From Polaribacter sp. SA4-10 (GTDB lineage Bacteria > Bacteroidota > Bacteroidia > Flavobacteriales > Flavobacteriaceae): a stretch of DNA of 64,000 nucleotides. Under the pieces are notes generated by a model. That model was not told the origin of the DNA. It did not search any database and saw only the letters and a list, made by a program, of their open reading frames with translations. Position numbers and translations under genes: made by a program. The stretch spans positions 2,331,001 through 2,395,000 of the forward strand of contig NZ_CP019331.1 of assembly GCF_002163835.1 (NCBI RefSeq), given 5' to 3'. Positions within the stretch are counted from its first letter, which is position 1. Each line of letters begins with the position of its first letter. Below are positions 32,950 to 42,328 of this stretch, piece by piece.

Positions 32950-33231
32950 TTACAATTGCCTTTTTATAGGTCCTGTAAGATCATCAATATTATCTTTTAC
33001 TTTAGACACTTCGTTCTTAATGTCTTTAGAAATATCCGTATCAATTCCGTGTTTTTGAGAACTTTCGTTTATTTCTTTCTTAATATCATTTGTAGCGTCT
33101 TTTACTTGACGCAATCCTTTACCTAAACCTCTGGCAATTTCAGGAATCTTATCTGCACCAAAAACCATCACCACAATTAACATGATAATCATAATTTCTG
33201 GACCACTAATAAATAAAAAAGTTGTATTCAT
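32950..33231 (-). CDS. TatA/B-family translocase subunit, long form
   Basis: 93 residues. The helix PEIMIIMLIVVMVFGADKIPEIARGLGKGLRQVKDATNDIKKEIN shows the TatA/TatB pattern, with Gly-Ala-Asp instead of Gly-Gly-Arg before KIPEI. The tail is longer than in the 62-residue TatA at 15785 and ends in TGPIKRQL. It may be the TatB-like or a second TatA subunit. The two paralogs are 17 kb apart and no tatC is seen. Confidence 0.85.
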   Translation of the reverse strand: MNTTFLFISGPEIMIIMLIVVMVFGADKIPEIARGLGKGLRQVKDATNDIKKEINESSQKHGIDTDISKDIKNEVSKVKDNIDDLTGPIKRQL

Positions 33232-33742
33232 ACTAATGCAAAGGTAATTACTTTTTAATCAACATACGCTTATTTTTTATCAAAGCATTAAAATTGTTTC
33301 TTAAATTTATTTTTTCCTTCACGGGAAAAAGTGAGGTTTTTAAAGGTTTTCTGTTAGAAGAAAATTTAAGTGTTTTCAAGGATTGACAACGGTACTTTTT
33401 CTCGCTATCTTTGGATTATAAGTATCCTTTAAAATAAACGGATAAAACAACTATTTGTTTTTATATATACCGATGTGCTTCATACTGCCCCGTCCAGAAT
33501 AATGGCTACATAATTTTAAATATTATGTACACAAATGACAAAGTAATTAGACGTTACAGTGAACCTTTTAAATTAAAAATTTTAACCGAACTTAGTACTG
33601 AAAAATACACCAAGAGTGAACTTTATAAACTCTATTCTATTGCATCTATCTTTTAGACTATAAAACACCAAATCGGGTATATTTAAATACAGTTCAAATC
33701 AATTTTAACCCATAGTTGTATTTCAAGACAAGGCACTTTATT
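33232..33742. other. 511-bp gap with mutS tail copy and IS remnant
   Basis: Apart from the features listed separately (a 21-bp copy of the mutS 3' end at 33252-33272 and an IS3 remnant at 33485-33715) there is no conserved open frame. The part around 33310-33480 contains stretches that look like degraded non-coding sequence. Confidence 0.5.
33485..33715 (+). mobile_element. IS3-family insertion sequence remnant
   Basis: A deletion derivative. At 33525-33656 there is an OrfA-type start (MYTNDKVIRRYSEPFKLKIL, then TELSTEKYTKSELYKLYSIAS) that stops after 43 residues, like the N-terminus of IS3-group helix-turn-helix proteins. At 33662-33715, in another frame, the tail KTPNRVYLNTVQINFNP* resembles the end of an IS3 OrfB integrase (typically KTPxxVY). 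The whole middle is lost. The segment from 33485 (CTGCCCCGTCCAGAAT) to the ATG may be the left end. No second inverted terminal repeat or target duplication could be identified. Confidence 0.7.
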
Positions 33743-34207
33743 TTATGAAACCTTAAAATTTAATTTTGCTTGTCTATCATACATAATGATGCTTCCTGCA
33801 ACGGATACGTTTAAACTCAACTCAGATTTAAATTTCACTAAATGATGTGATTTTTCAATTGCTGTATTAGACAATCCATGATCCTCTGCGCCTAATAGAT
33901 AAACACAACGTTTAGGGTGCACGAAAGTTTCTAATTGTGCTGCTTTTTCATCTAATTCTACACCAACTAACATCGCTCCTTTAGGAAGATTGTTAAAGAA
34001 ATCGTTAAAAGTATCGTAATGAAAATAAGGCATTGCACCAATAGCTTTGTGAGTATCGCAAGCTTGTTTTGCATAGCGATTGCCAATGGTAAAAATAAAA
34101 CTAGCGCCCATATTTTGTGCAGAACGCCATAATACACCTAAATTTTCAGGTGTTTTTCCATTCTGAATTCCAATTCCGAAAAAACCTTGTTCTAAATTGT
34201 TTACCAT
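33743..34207 (-). CDS. SpoU/TrmH-family RNA methyltransferase (short)
   Basis: 154 residues, the length of TrmL/short SpoU proteins. The SAM-binding knot segments PENLGVLWRSAQNMGASFIFTIG, CVYLLGAEDHGLSNTAI and SLNVSVAGSIIMYDRQ are clear. It would 2'-O-methylate a tRNA or rRNA ribose. The start codon overlaps the mutS stop by one base (TAATG), so it is translated in the mutS operon. A related gene lies on the other side of mutS (36929). Confidence 0.88.
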   Translation of the reverse strand: MVNNLEQGFFGIGIQNGKTPENLGVLWRSAQNMGASFIFTIGNRYAKQACDTHKAIGAMPYFHYDTFNDFFNNLPKGAMLVGVELDEKAAQLETFVHPKRCVYLLGAEDHGLSNTAIEKSHHLVKFKSELSLNVSVAGSIIMYDRQAKLNFKVS

Positions 34208-36816
34208 TAATTTTTAATCAACATACGCTTAATTTCATTCAATTTCATTAATGCCTCAATTGGTGTTAATGTATCAATATTGGTAGCAAGAATTTCTTCT
34301 TTAATGTTTTCTAGTAAGGGATCGTCTAATTGAAAAAAGCTGAGTTGCATTTCTTCATGTTGCGTTTGTTTTAAAACGTCTTTAACTTCTGCACTTTTAT
34401 TGTTTTTTTCTAATTTCGCTAATATTTTATTAGCTCTATGAATCACCATATTTGGCATTCCAGCAAGTTTTGCTACATGAATTCCAAAACTATGATTAGA
34501 ACCTCCAGAAACCAATTTACGTAAGAAAATAATAGTGTCTTTTAACTCTTTTACAGACACATTAAAGTTTTTAATACGCTCAAAAGTAGCGGTCATTTCA
34601 TTCAATTCATGATAATGCGTTGCAAACAATGTTTTTGCTTTAGAAGGATGTTCATGTAAGAACTCAGAAATAGCCCAAGCAATAGAAATTCCGTCATAAG
34701 TAGAAGTTCCACGACCAATTTCATCTAATAAAACTAAACTACGCTCAGAAAGGTTATTTAGAATAGAGGCGGTTTCATTCATTTCTACCATAAAAGTAGA
34801 TTCGCCCATAGAAATATTATCACTTGCGCCAACACGCGTAAAAATCTTATCTACAATACCAATTTTTGCATTTTGAGCAGGCACATAACTTCCCATTTGT
34901 GCTAATAAAACAATCAATGCTGTTTGTCTTAAAATTGCGGATTTACCAGACATATTTGGTCCAGTAATCATAATTATTTGTTGCTGATTTCTGTTTAAAA
35001 CAACATCATTTGCAATATAAGTTTGATCTATTGGCAACTGTTTTTCAATAACAGGATGTCTTCCGTTTTTAATATCTAAATCGGTACTTTCATCCATAAT
35101 CGGACGTACATAGTTGTTATCAATCGCTAAAACAGAAAAAGACAATAAACAGTCAATTTTTGCAATAATTTGCGCATTTTCTTGCACAATTTGTACATAT
35201 TGAATGATATATTGTAATAATTTAGAAAATATTTCTTGTTCTAGTTTTGCTATTTTCTCTTCAGCACCTAAAATCTTTGTTTCGTATTCTTTAAGTTCTT
35301 CCGTAATATAACGCTCTGCATTTACCAACGTTTGTTTACGAATCCATTCTCCAGGAACTTTGTCTTTGTGAGAGTTTCTAACTTCAATATAATACCCAAA
35401 AACGTTGTTGAACGAAATCTTTAAACTTGTAATTCCTGTTCTTTCAATTTCACGCTTTAGCATGTTATCTAAGTACTCTTTTCCAGAGTTAGAAATTGTA
35501 CGTAAATCGTCTAATTCTTGATGAACGCCAGTAGCAATTGCATTTCCTTTATTAATGTTTACAGGCGCATCATTAAACAGGGTTTCATTAATTTTTTTAA
35601 TTAATTCGTTGCAATTATGCAATTGATTTCCTAATCCCTTAACAGTAGCGTTTTTGCTACTTTCTGCGGATGATTTTATCGGTAAAATCGCCTTTAAAGA
35701 GTCTTTTAATAAGACAATTTCTCTTGGTGAAGCTTTACCGGTTGCTACTTTAGAAATCAATCTTTCTAAATCGGATATTTGTTTTAATTGATAGGTTACC
35801 GTCTGAGAAAAATCATCAGAATCTATAAAAAACTTTACCAATTCATGACGATTTTTAATCTCGTCAATATTTTTTAAAGGAAGCGCCAACCAACGTTTTA
35901 ATAAACGTCCACCCATTGGCGAAATAGTTTTATCAATTACATCTAACAGCGTAACTGCATTAATAGAATTCGGATTGTAAAGCTCTAAATTCCGAACCGT
36001 AAAACGATCCATCCAAACATAATTATCTTCAGCAATTCTGCTAATAGATTGTATGTGTTTTAGCTGATTGTGTTGCGTTTCAGACAAATAATACATCACA
36101 GCACCAGCGGCTATAATTCCGTGTTTTAAATCCTGAATTCCAAAACCTTTTAAACTTTTTACTTCAAAATGATTCTGTAAAGTTTCGTTTGCATATTCCT
36201 TTTGAAAAATCCAATCGTCTAAATAAAAGGTGTAATATCGGTTTTCAAATAATTCTAAAAATTGTTGTTTGTGTTGTTTTTGGACTAAAACTTCACTCGG
36301 ACTAAAGTTTTGCAACAGTTTATCTATGTATTCTGCATTTCCTTGCGCCACCAAATATTCTCCTGTAGAAACATCAAGAAATGAAATTCCGAGTTGATTT
36401 TTATCAAAATGAACAGCAGCTAAAAAATTATTGGTTTTGGTTTGTAAAACTTCGTCATTTAATGAAACCCCAGGAGTTACTAATTCTGTAACACCACGTT
36501 TTACAATGGTTTTTGTCATTTTTGGATCTTCCAATTGATCGCAAATAGCAACACGCATTCCGGCTTTTACTAACTTAGGTAAATAGGTGTTTAAAGAATG
36601 ATATGGAAAACCAGCTAAAGCTGTTTCTGTTTCACTTCCTGCTCCACGTTTTGTGAGTGTAATTCCTAAAACTCCAGCCGCTTTTTTAGCATCTTCACCA
36701 AAGGTTTCATAGAAATCTCCAACACGAAAAAGTAACATTGCATCAGGATATCTCACCTTAATTGCATTGTATTGTTTCATTAACGGAGTTACCTTTTTAG
36801 CGGTTGATTTTGCCAA
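34207..36816 (-). CDS. mutS: DNA mismatch repair protein MutS
   Basis: 869 residues, full length. The mismatch-recognition N-terminus (PLMKQYNAIKVRYPDAMLLFRVGDFYETFGEDA with the Phe-Tyr-Glu motif) is present. The clamp/lever region follows, and then the ATPase: Walker A ITGPNMSGKSAILRQTALI, Walker B LVLLDEIGRGTSTYDGISIAWA and FATHYHELNEM. It recognises base mismatches as a dimer. It is transcribed divergently from the SpoU gene at 36929, with the SpoU gene 33743-34207 as a translationally coupled downstream partner. A MutL gene is not in the window. Confidence 0.97.
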   Translation of the reverse strand: MAKSTAKKVTPLMKQYNAIKVRYPDAMLLFRVGDFYETFGEDAKKAAGVLGITLTKRGAGSETETALAGFPYHSLNTYLPKLVKAGMRVAICDQLEDPKMTKTIVKRGVTELVTPGVSLNDEVLQTKTNNFLAAVHFDKNQLGISFLDVSTGEYLVAQGNAEYIDKLLQNFSPSEVLVQKQHKQQFLELFENRYYTFYLDDWIFQKEYANETLQNHFEVKSLKGFGIQDLKHGIIAAGAVMYYLSETQHNQLKHIQSISRIAEDNYVWMDRFTVRNLELYNPNSINAVTLLDVIDKTISPMGGRLLKRWLALPLKNIDEIKNRHELVKFFIDSDDFSQTVTYQLKQISDLERLISKVATGKASPREIVLLKDSLKAILPIKSSAESSKNATVKGLGNQLHNCNELIKKINETLFNDAPVNINKGNAIATGVHQELDDLRTISNSGKEYLDNMLKREIERTGITSLKISFNNVFGYYIEVRNSHKDKVPGEWIRKQTLVNAERYITEELKEYETKILGAEEKIAKLEQEIFSKLLQYIIQYVQIVQENAQIIAKIDCLLSFSVLAIDNNYVRPIMDESTDLDIKNGRHPVIEKQLPIDQTYIANDVVLNRNQQQIIMITGPNMSGKSAILRQTALIVLLAQMGSYVPAQNAKIGIVDKIFTRVGASDNISMGESTFMVEMNETASILNNLSERSLVLLDEIGRGTSTYDGISIAWAISEFLHEHPSKAKTLFATHYHELNEMTATFERIKNFNVSVKELKDTIIFLRKLVSGGSNHSFGIHVAKLAGMPNMVIHRANKILAKLEKNNKSAEVKDVLKQTQHEEMQLSFFQLDDPLLENIKEEILATNIDTLTPIEALMKLNEIKRMLIKN

Positions 36817-36928
36817 GTTTTTGAAAATTTTCAGTTAGTTTTGCGAAGTTACAAAAAGTAGGCAGTATTCAGTATTCAGGAAACCAGTTTTTTACTGTTG
36901 ACTGTTACTGCCAATTGAAAACTGAATT

Positions 36929-37462
36929 ATGAGGAAATTAAAGAATAACGAGTTAGGAAGAATTACAGTTGATGAATTTAAAACTACAAAAAAAACACCT
37001 TTAATTGTAGTTTTAGACAATATTAGAAGTTTAAATAATATTGGTTCTGTTTTTAGAACTTCTGATGCTTTTTTGATTGAAAAAATTTACCTCTGCGGAA
37101 TTACGGCAACACCACCAAATAAAGACATTCATAAAACTGCCTTAGGAGCAACAGAATCTGTAGCTTGGGAATATGTTGAAGATACATTTACTTTAGTTGA
37201 AAAATTAAAGAAAGAAAAAGTGAAAGTATTGGCTATTGAACAAGCAGAAAACAGCACAAAATTGAATAACTTTTATCCTAAGAAAGATGAAAAATATGCA
37301 ATTGTTATGGGTAATGAGGTAAAAGGTGTGCAGCAAGAAGTTGTAAATGCGTCTGACTTGTGTATTGAAATACCACAATTAGGTACAAAACACTCTTTAA
37401 ATATTTCTGTTACAACAGGGGTTGTTTTGTGGGATTTATTTCAGAAAATGAATATATTATAG
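36929..37462 (+). CDS. SpoU/TrmH-family RNA methyltransferase
   Basis: 177 residues. Signatures LIVVLDNIRSLNNIGSVFRTSDAFLIEKIYL, AIVMGNEVKGVQQEVV and ELPQ-like IEIPQLGTKHSLNISVTTGVVLWDLFQ define the SPOUT knot. It likely acts on rRNA or tRNA as a 2'-O-methyltransferase; the target cannot be deduced. A 112-bp intergenic region separates it from divergent mutS. It is not a recent copy of 33743-34207, since the sequences differ widely. Confidence 0.9.
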   Translation: MRKLKNNELGRITVDEFKTTKKTPLIVVLDNIRSLNNIGSVFRTSDAFLIEKIYLCGITATPPNKDIHKTALGATESVAWEYVEDTFTLVEKLKKEKVKVLAIEQAENSTKLNNFYPKKDEKYAIVMGNEVKGVQQEVVNASDLCIEIPQLGTKHSLNISVTTGVVLWDLFQKMNIL

Positions 37463-37513
37463 TTTTAATTCTAAAACTCTATTTTAAGATATTAAACAAA
37501 AAAATAGTTAGGA

Positions 37514-37594
37514 ATGAATTTACAAGAATTATTAATAAACTTAAACCCTGAAGTAGACCATCCAAAAATAGAAATAGGCGGTGTAGGAAGTTGA
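37514..37594 (+). CDS. Possible short peptide or gene remnant (26 residues)
   Basis: ATG at 37514 opens MNLQELLINLNPEVDHPKIE and stops at 37592. The composition looks coding, but the sequence is short and not recognised. It could be the N-terminal stub of a decayed gene, as a good start (MNLQELLINL) leads into a stop. Between the SpoU stop at 37462 and the mgtE stop at 37663 nothing else is seen. Confidence 0.2.
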   Translation: MNLQELLINLNPEVDHPKIEIGGVGS

Positions 37595-37662
37595 CATGAA
37601 GGTAAAGATTAAATCTAATACTTAAAATTAAAAAATACGCAGAATTAGGGTGTTTTTATTTA

Positions 37663-39012
37663 TTAGATACCTAAAATAAGTTTTGCAATCATAAAGTAAA
37701 TTAAGATTCCAAAAATATCATTACTTGTCGTTATAAAAGGGCCTGTTGCTATTGCAGGGTCTATCCCTCTTTTATTTAAAAATAAAGGAACAAAAGTACC
37801 TATTAAACCCGCCACAATAATTACGATAACAAGTGATGTAGAAATTGCTAAAGCAGTATTTATTTTTCCTTCATAAATCCAAACAAAAACAAATAGAAAC
37901 AAAGCCAATATAGCTCCGTTTAAAGCTGCTAAAAGCATTTCTTTTAGTAAACGGCTATTTATACTTCCTTTTACATCATCGTTTGCTAAACCTTGTACAA
38001 TAATTGCAGAAGACTGTACACCAACATTTCCTGCCATTGCAGCAATTAAAGGAGTAAAAAAGAATAATATTGCATTTTCTGAAAACGTGTTTTCAAATAA
38101 ACCCATAATTAAAAAAGCGCCAATACCACCAATTAAACCTAAAAATAACCAAGGCAACCGCGCTCTCGTTAATTCTAAAATACTGTCTTCTGAATCTACA
38201 TCTTGTGTTAAACCAGCAGCCATTTGATAATCTCTTTCTGCTTCTTCTTTTAAAAGGTCTACAATATCATCAATAGTAATTCTTCCTAACAAAACATTGT
38301 TATCATCTACAACAGGAATTGCTTCTAAATCGTATTTTGCCATAATTTTGGCAACCGCTTCATCATCTTCATTTACGTTTACAGAATCTACTTGATCTAT
38401 ATATATCTCAGAAATTTTCTGTTCATTTTTAGCGATAATTAAATCTTTTAAAGAAAGTCTACCAATTAGTTTTTCTTGTTTGTCTACAACATAAATAGAA
38501 TGAACTCTTGTAACTTCTTTTGCCTGCCCTCTAATTCTTCTTAAACAACCAGCAACGGTCCATGTTTCATAAACCTTTACTAATTCTTTTGCCATTAAAG
38601 AACCCGCAGTTTCATCTTCATAAGAAAGTAATTCCTTAATATCTGCTGCATGGTCATCATCTTCTAATGCAGAAATAACACGTTTTTGTCTTTCTTCAGA
38701 AAGTTCTCCAATAATATCAGCAGCATCATCAGTATCCATTTCTCCAACCTCGTCTGCAATTTCTTTTGCAGAAAGATTTTCTAGAATTTTTTCACGAACA
38801 TCTTCGTCTAATTCAGTTAATATTTCAGAAGTTTTTTCACTATCTAAAAGTTTGATAATGTAAACAGATTCTTCAAAATTAATTTCCTCTATAACTTCAG
38901 CAATATCTGCATGATGTTCTTCATTTAAAAGAAGAAGAATGGCTTTGTCATCCTGATTTTCAATCAGAAACTTGACTTGATTTATAAGGTCTTCGTTAAT
39001 TTCAAATGCCAT
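37663..39012 (-). CDS. mgtE: Magnesium transporter MgtE
   Basis: 449 residues from the ATG at 39012. A start at 39039 would lie deeper within ksgA. The layout is the MgtE N-domain superhelix ([37 protein letters not shown]), two CBS domains (about 135-255, [44 protein letters not shown]), and a five-helix membrane part with [38 protein letters not shown] and [18 protein letters not shown]. It imports Mg2+ gated by cytosolic Mg2+. It overlaps ksgA by 11 bp and closes the TPR-DUF4286-ksgA-mgtE operon. Confidence 0.95.
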   Translation of the reverse strand: MAFEINEDLINQVKFLIENQDDKAILLLLNEEHHADIAEVIEEINFEESVYIIKLLDSEKTSEILTELDEDVREKILENLSAKEIADEVGEMDTDDAADIIGELSEERQKRVISALEDDDHAADIKELLSYEDETAGSLMAKELVKVYETWTVAGCLRRIRGQAKEVTRVHSIYVVDKQEKLIGRLSLKDLIIAKNEQKISEIYIDQVDSVNVNEDDEAVAKIMAKYDLEAIPVVDDNNVLLGRITIDDIVDLLKEEAERDYQMAAGLTQDVDSEDSILELTRARLPWLFLGLIGGIGAFLIMGLFENTFSENAILFFFTPLIAAMAGNVGVQSSAIIVQGLANDDVKGSINSRLLKEMLLAALNGAILALFLFVFVWIYEGKINTALAISTSLVIVIIVAGLIGTFVPLFLNKRGIDPAIATGPFITTSNDIFGILIYFMIAKLILGI

Positions 39013-39805
39013 TGTTTGAGATTTTTTCTGTGAGTTCAAAAAACTGATTAACAGATAATTGTTCTGGACGTTTTGTAAAGAAAGGGTCTTCTTTTAAAGT
39101 ATCTGAAAGATTGAACACTTTTAAACTAGAACGCAGCATTTTTCTTCGTTGATTAAAGGCTGTTTTTACAACTCTAAAAAATAATTTTTCATCAACAGGA
39201 AGCATAAAGTTTTCTTTTCTTGTTAACCTTATTACTCCAGAATCTACTCTTGGAGGCGGATTAAAAACGGTTGGCGGAACTGTAAATAAGTATTCTACAT
39301 CAAAGAAAGCTTGTGTTAAAACAGAAAGAATTCCATAGACTTTACTTCCTTCTTTTTCTGCTATTCTCAAAGCAACTTCTTTTTGAAACATTCCTGCAAA
39401 CTCAGGCACATACGCCCTATGCTCTATTGCTTTAAAAACGATTTGGGTAGAAATATTGTAAGGAAAATTACCAATAATTGCTACCTGTTTTTTGTTGAAA
39501 AAATCGGTAAGATTTTGTTTTAGAAAATCACCTTCAATAATTTCAAATTTATCTTTTGAGGTGTCTAATTTAAGATGCTCTAACGGAAAAGTTTCATGCA
39601 GGTATGCAACAGAATCTCTATCTAATTCCATTACCGTTATTTTTGGTTTTTTCTCTAACAGATATTTTGTTAAAACCCCCATTCCTGGGCCAATTTCTAA
39701 AACGTTATCATAATTGGTTCCAATTAATGCATCTGCAATATTTTTTGCGATTGTTTCATCAGTTAAAAAATGTTGACCAAGATGTTTTTTTGCTTTAACA
39801 CTCAT
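39002..39805 (-). CDS. rsmA: 16S rRNA dimethyladenosine transferase KsgA (RsmA)
   Basis: 267 residues. It dimethylates two adenosines near the 3' end of 16S rRNA. The N-terminal [23 protein letters not shown], motif [18 protein letters not shown] (residues 34-50), the catalytic [15 protein letters not shown] and the C-terminal [20 protein letters not shown] are all typical. The gene is between DUF4286 (3-bp gap) and mgtE (11-bp overlap). Confidence 0.97.
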   Translation of the reverse strand: MSVKAKKHLGQHFLTDETIAKNIADALIGTNYDNVLEIGPGMGVLTKYLLEKKPKITVMELDRDSVAYLHETFPLEHLKLDTSKDKFEIIEGDFLKQNLTDFFNKKQVAIIGNFPYNISTQIVFKAIEHRAYVPEFAGMFQKEVALRIAEKEGSKVYGILSVLTQAFFDVEYLFTVPPTVFNPPPRVDSGVIRLTRKENFMLPVDEKLFFRVVKTAFNQRRKMLRSSLKVFNLSDTLKEDPFFTKRPEQLSVNQFFELTEKISNNGI

Positions 39806-39808
39806 AAT

Positions 39809-40138
39809 TTAATTACTTGTAACCGTTGGAAAAAATTCATTAATAACTTTTAATTCTGTTCTAAAAGTCATCATTTTATCAGCAAATTTCTTAAAAGCTT
39901 CCCCTTTTAATTTATCTGCATCAAATTTATAATAATCATCTAAATCTTCTCTAGAATTAGTGGTGTATTGAACAGAATAGGTTTTTCCACCCATTTCTTC
40001 TTCAACCAAAACCTCTGTTAGTTTTGCAGATGTAAATCTACCTGTATTTAATACTTCTAAAATATGAATTTCCATCCAAGTTAACCATTCTTCATGAACA
40101 GTTTCGTCTATATTTATAGTTACATTGTATATATACAT
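39809..40138 (-). CDS. DUF4286-family protein
   Basis: 109 residues with the form of DUF4286: MYIYNVTINIDETVHEEWLTWMEIHILEVLNTGRFTSAKLTEVL, then GGKTYSVQYTTNSREDLDDYYKFDADKLKGEAFKKFADKMMTFRTEL. It is predicted to be a cytosolic ferredoxin-like alpha/beta fold of unknown function. The gene is 3 bp upstream of ksgA. Its association with ksgA is frequent in Flavobacteriia, as far as I recall, which suggests a link to rRNA maturation, but this is an inference. Confidence 0.85.
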   Translation of the reverse strand: MYIYNVTINIDETVHEEWLTWMEIHILEVLNTGRFTSAKLTEVLVEEEMGGKTYSVQYTTNSREDLDDYYKFDADKLKGEAFKKFADKMMTFRTELKVINEFFPTVTSN

Positions 40139-40159
40139 TAAATCACTGTTTTATATGGA

Positions 40160-41965
40160 TTAATTAATAGCGTCTCCTCTTAATTTTCTGTATTTTTTTC
40201 TAGCATCTACTAGGTAAATACTAGAAGAATGTTCAAAAATAATCTTTTGATAATATTCTGATGCTTTTTCAGGACTATTTAATTTGTTATTGTACACTTC
40301 TGCCATTTCATAGAAAACGTCATCAGTTAAAAAACCTTGCTCATCTGTTGCTATTATTTTTTCTAAATTTAGAATTGCATCCTCATATTTCTCTTGTTTT
40401 ATCTGAAGTTTCGCCATTTTAAACAAGACATTATTTGTAATTGGTAAAAAGCCACCGTTTAAGGTTTTTAGACTTTCATTATTTAAAATGGATGTTAAAA
40501 CAGTTATTGCTTCTTCATTTTTATTCTGAAAAGCCAACAGGTCTGCTTTTGCATATTCGGTTAATCCTGAAGGAATTGAGTCTACAGGTTCATTGTCTGA
40601 AATTATTAAAAACAAATCTAAAGCATCATTTGCAATCAATTGTGTGGTAGCACCTTTTAATACTTTTAACTGTGCTTTTGCCCAAGGAAAATCACCTTTA
40701 AAGTAACTTGTTTGAGCAACCTTAAAACGAGCTTGTTGTGCTAATTCGTTGTTTTTTAATTGTGTTTGAATCTGTGAAAAATAGATTAATGCTTTATTAA
40801 ATTTTCCAGTAAACACTAAAACATCACCTAATTTTAACTTAATTCTTGCTTTATCAAATTTAGAGTTCGAAAAACTGAGTGCTTCTTTTAAAACTTCTTT
40901 TGCTTCTTCTGGTTCATTTTTCTGAAAAGTTAAAAAATCAGCATATGCAACTTGTAATTTAATTGTAGACGTATTTTTTCCAAATTGTGTAAATAAAGAT
41001 TGGAAAATAGTTTTTGCTTCTGGGTTTTTTATAGCGACAGCAATTTTTGCGATATATAAATTGGCATTAATTTTTTCTGCTTTTAAAATTGATTTTTCTC
41101 TGATGAAATTAAAACATTGTTCAGCAGTTTCATACTCTTTATTATCAAAAGCAATTTCACCTAAAGTAAATACCGCAGACAAATCTGTAGGATTTCTGTG
41201 AAACAACGCTTTTTCTTGAATTAACGCTTTTCCATAGTCTTTCTGCTGTGTAAACAACCAACTTAATAAAACATTCCAAACATCTTTTGGTTTGCTTACA
41301 GACTTTCTTAAAAGCGTTTTTCTGAATAAAATATTCTTTTCATTTTCAGCATCTTCTGTTATATATTTACTGGTATATCTTTGAACTAAGTTAAAATAAT
41401 TCTCATTTTTATCAACCAGATTTATATAGGCTTTAAACATTTTTTTAAAGTCTCCTTTTTCGCCATAAATCTGTGCAATTTGAAAACTATAATTCGCGTT
41501 TTCATTTTTCATCATTGCTTTTTCGTAAGCTAAAATGGCATTATCTAGTAAGTTATAATCTTTAAAAAGACGACCAATAATACCACTATAAGCAGCATAT
41601 TTATCTAAAGAGTTTAATGCGAATTCATAATTAATTTTGGCATTTTCTTTTTGCTGTTGAAGTTCATAATTATGTCCTAAATAAACGTATAAATATATTT
41701 GTGAAGCATTTGCTTTTATGCGAGATTTTAGCAAATCTTCAGCTTTTATAAAAGCTGCTGTTTCTTGATAACAAGTAATAAGTCTTCCTAAATAGGTTGT
41801 GTTAAACGGACTTTCATCATACAGCTTTTTAAAAATCTGAGTCGCTTTTTTGTATTCTCCTTCTCTATAATAATTTTCTGCAAGCAAATAATCATTTTGA
41901 AGCTCCTTTTGAGAGAAGCTAAAACTACTGATAAACAATAAAATGAGTAAAAAAAAACGTTTCAT
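40160..41965 (-). CDS. Secreted TPR-repeat protein
   Basis: 601 residues. Signal peptide MKRFFLLILLFISSFSFSQ. The rest is helical tetratricopeptide repeat (LAENYYREGEYKKATQIFKKLYDESPFN, IYLYVYLGHNYELQQQKENAKINYEFALNSL, AVFTLGEIAFDNKEYETAEQCFNFI, ending ATDEQGFLTDDVFYEMAEVYNNKLNSPEKASEYYQKIIF). Proteins of this type act as scaffolds for envelope assembly or secretion; the exact role is unknown. It precedes DUF4286 by 21 bp and leads the operon that includes ksgA and mgtE. Confidence 0.88.
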   Translation of the reverse strand: MKRFFLLILLFISSFSFSQKELQNDYLLAENYYREGEYKKATQIFKKLYDESPFNTTYLGRLITCYQETAAFIKAEDLLKSRIKANASQIYLYVYLGHNYELQQQKENAKINYEFALNSLDKYAAYSGIIGRLFKDYNLLDNAILAYEKAMMKNENANYSFQIAQIYGEKGDFKKMFKAYINLVDKNENYFNLVQRYTSKYITEDAENEKNILFRKTLLRKSVSKPKDVWNVLLSWLFTQQKDYGKALIQEKALFHRNPTDLSAVFTLGEIAFDNKEYETAEQCFNFIREKSILKAEKINANLYIAKIAVAIKNPEAKTIFQSLFTQFGKNTSTIKLQVAYADFLTFQKNEPEEAKEVLKEALSFSNSKFDKARIKLKLGDVLVFTGKFNKALIYFSQIQTQLKNNELAQQARFKVAQTSYFKGDFPWAKAQLKVLKGATTQLIANDALDLFLIISDNEPVDSIPSGLTEYAKADLLAFQNKNEEAITVLTSILNNESLKTLNGGFLPITNNVLFKMAKLQIKQEKYEDAILNLEKIIATDEQGFLTDDVFYEMAEVYNNKLNSPEKASEYYQKIIFEHSSSIYLVDARKKYRKLRGDAIN

Positions 41966-42042
41966 ATAGGTTCAAAGATAATCAACTAAAATGTTAAATA
42001 TTTATTAAACAATCTAATTTTGAGCGTTGTGTTGTAACATTT

Positions 42043-42057
42043 TGGCATAAAACTTGT
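42043..42057 (+). promoter_or_regulatory. Sigma-54-type promoter (-24/-12)
   Basis: TGGCATAAAACTTGT matches the sigma-54 consensus TGGCAYRNNNNTTGCW except the final C of the -12 box. GG and the following TTG are correctly spaced. The expected start of transcription (about 42068) is 22 bases before the ATG at 42090. The gene for RpoN is not in the window, so dependence on sigma-54 is an inference. Confidence 0.5.
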
Positions 42058-42089
42058 CTACATAATAAATAACGAACAAATTTTAAACC

Positions 42090-42233
42090 ATGAATACTTT
42101 TACTCAACAATACGAAACAGCAAAACAGAACTCAATAGCGTTTATGAAACAAGGACAAATAACAGCTTATTTTGAAGCTTTGTTAGAAATGAACAAGTAT
42201 AAAAGATTGATGATTGCTGTGATATCAAATTAG
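42090..42233 (+). CDS. 47-residue protein behind a sigma-54-like promoter
   Basis: ATG at 42090 to TAG at 42231-42233. The product begins MNTFTQQYETAKQNSIAF and ends with YKRLMIAVISN; it is amphipathic, with Lys, Tyr and Met in alternation. It is not preceded by a signal peptide and has no membrane segment. From memory I think similar short proteins with MNTFT and EALLEMNKYKRLM occur in related flavobacteria; this was not checked. It lies between the TPR gene (divergent) and serS (convergent), with no partner. Confidence 0.55.
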   Translation: MNTFTQQYETAKQNSIAFMKQGQITAYFEALLEMNKYKRLMIAVISN

Positions 42234-42328
42234 TACGCTGTTTTTTATAAATAGTCATCAACTAACTGGAAACAGTTTCAAATTATAAACACATATCTAC
42301 ACAAAACAGCTTACTGAATACTGTTTAA

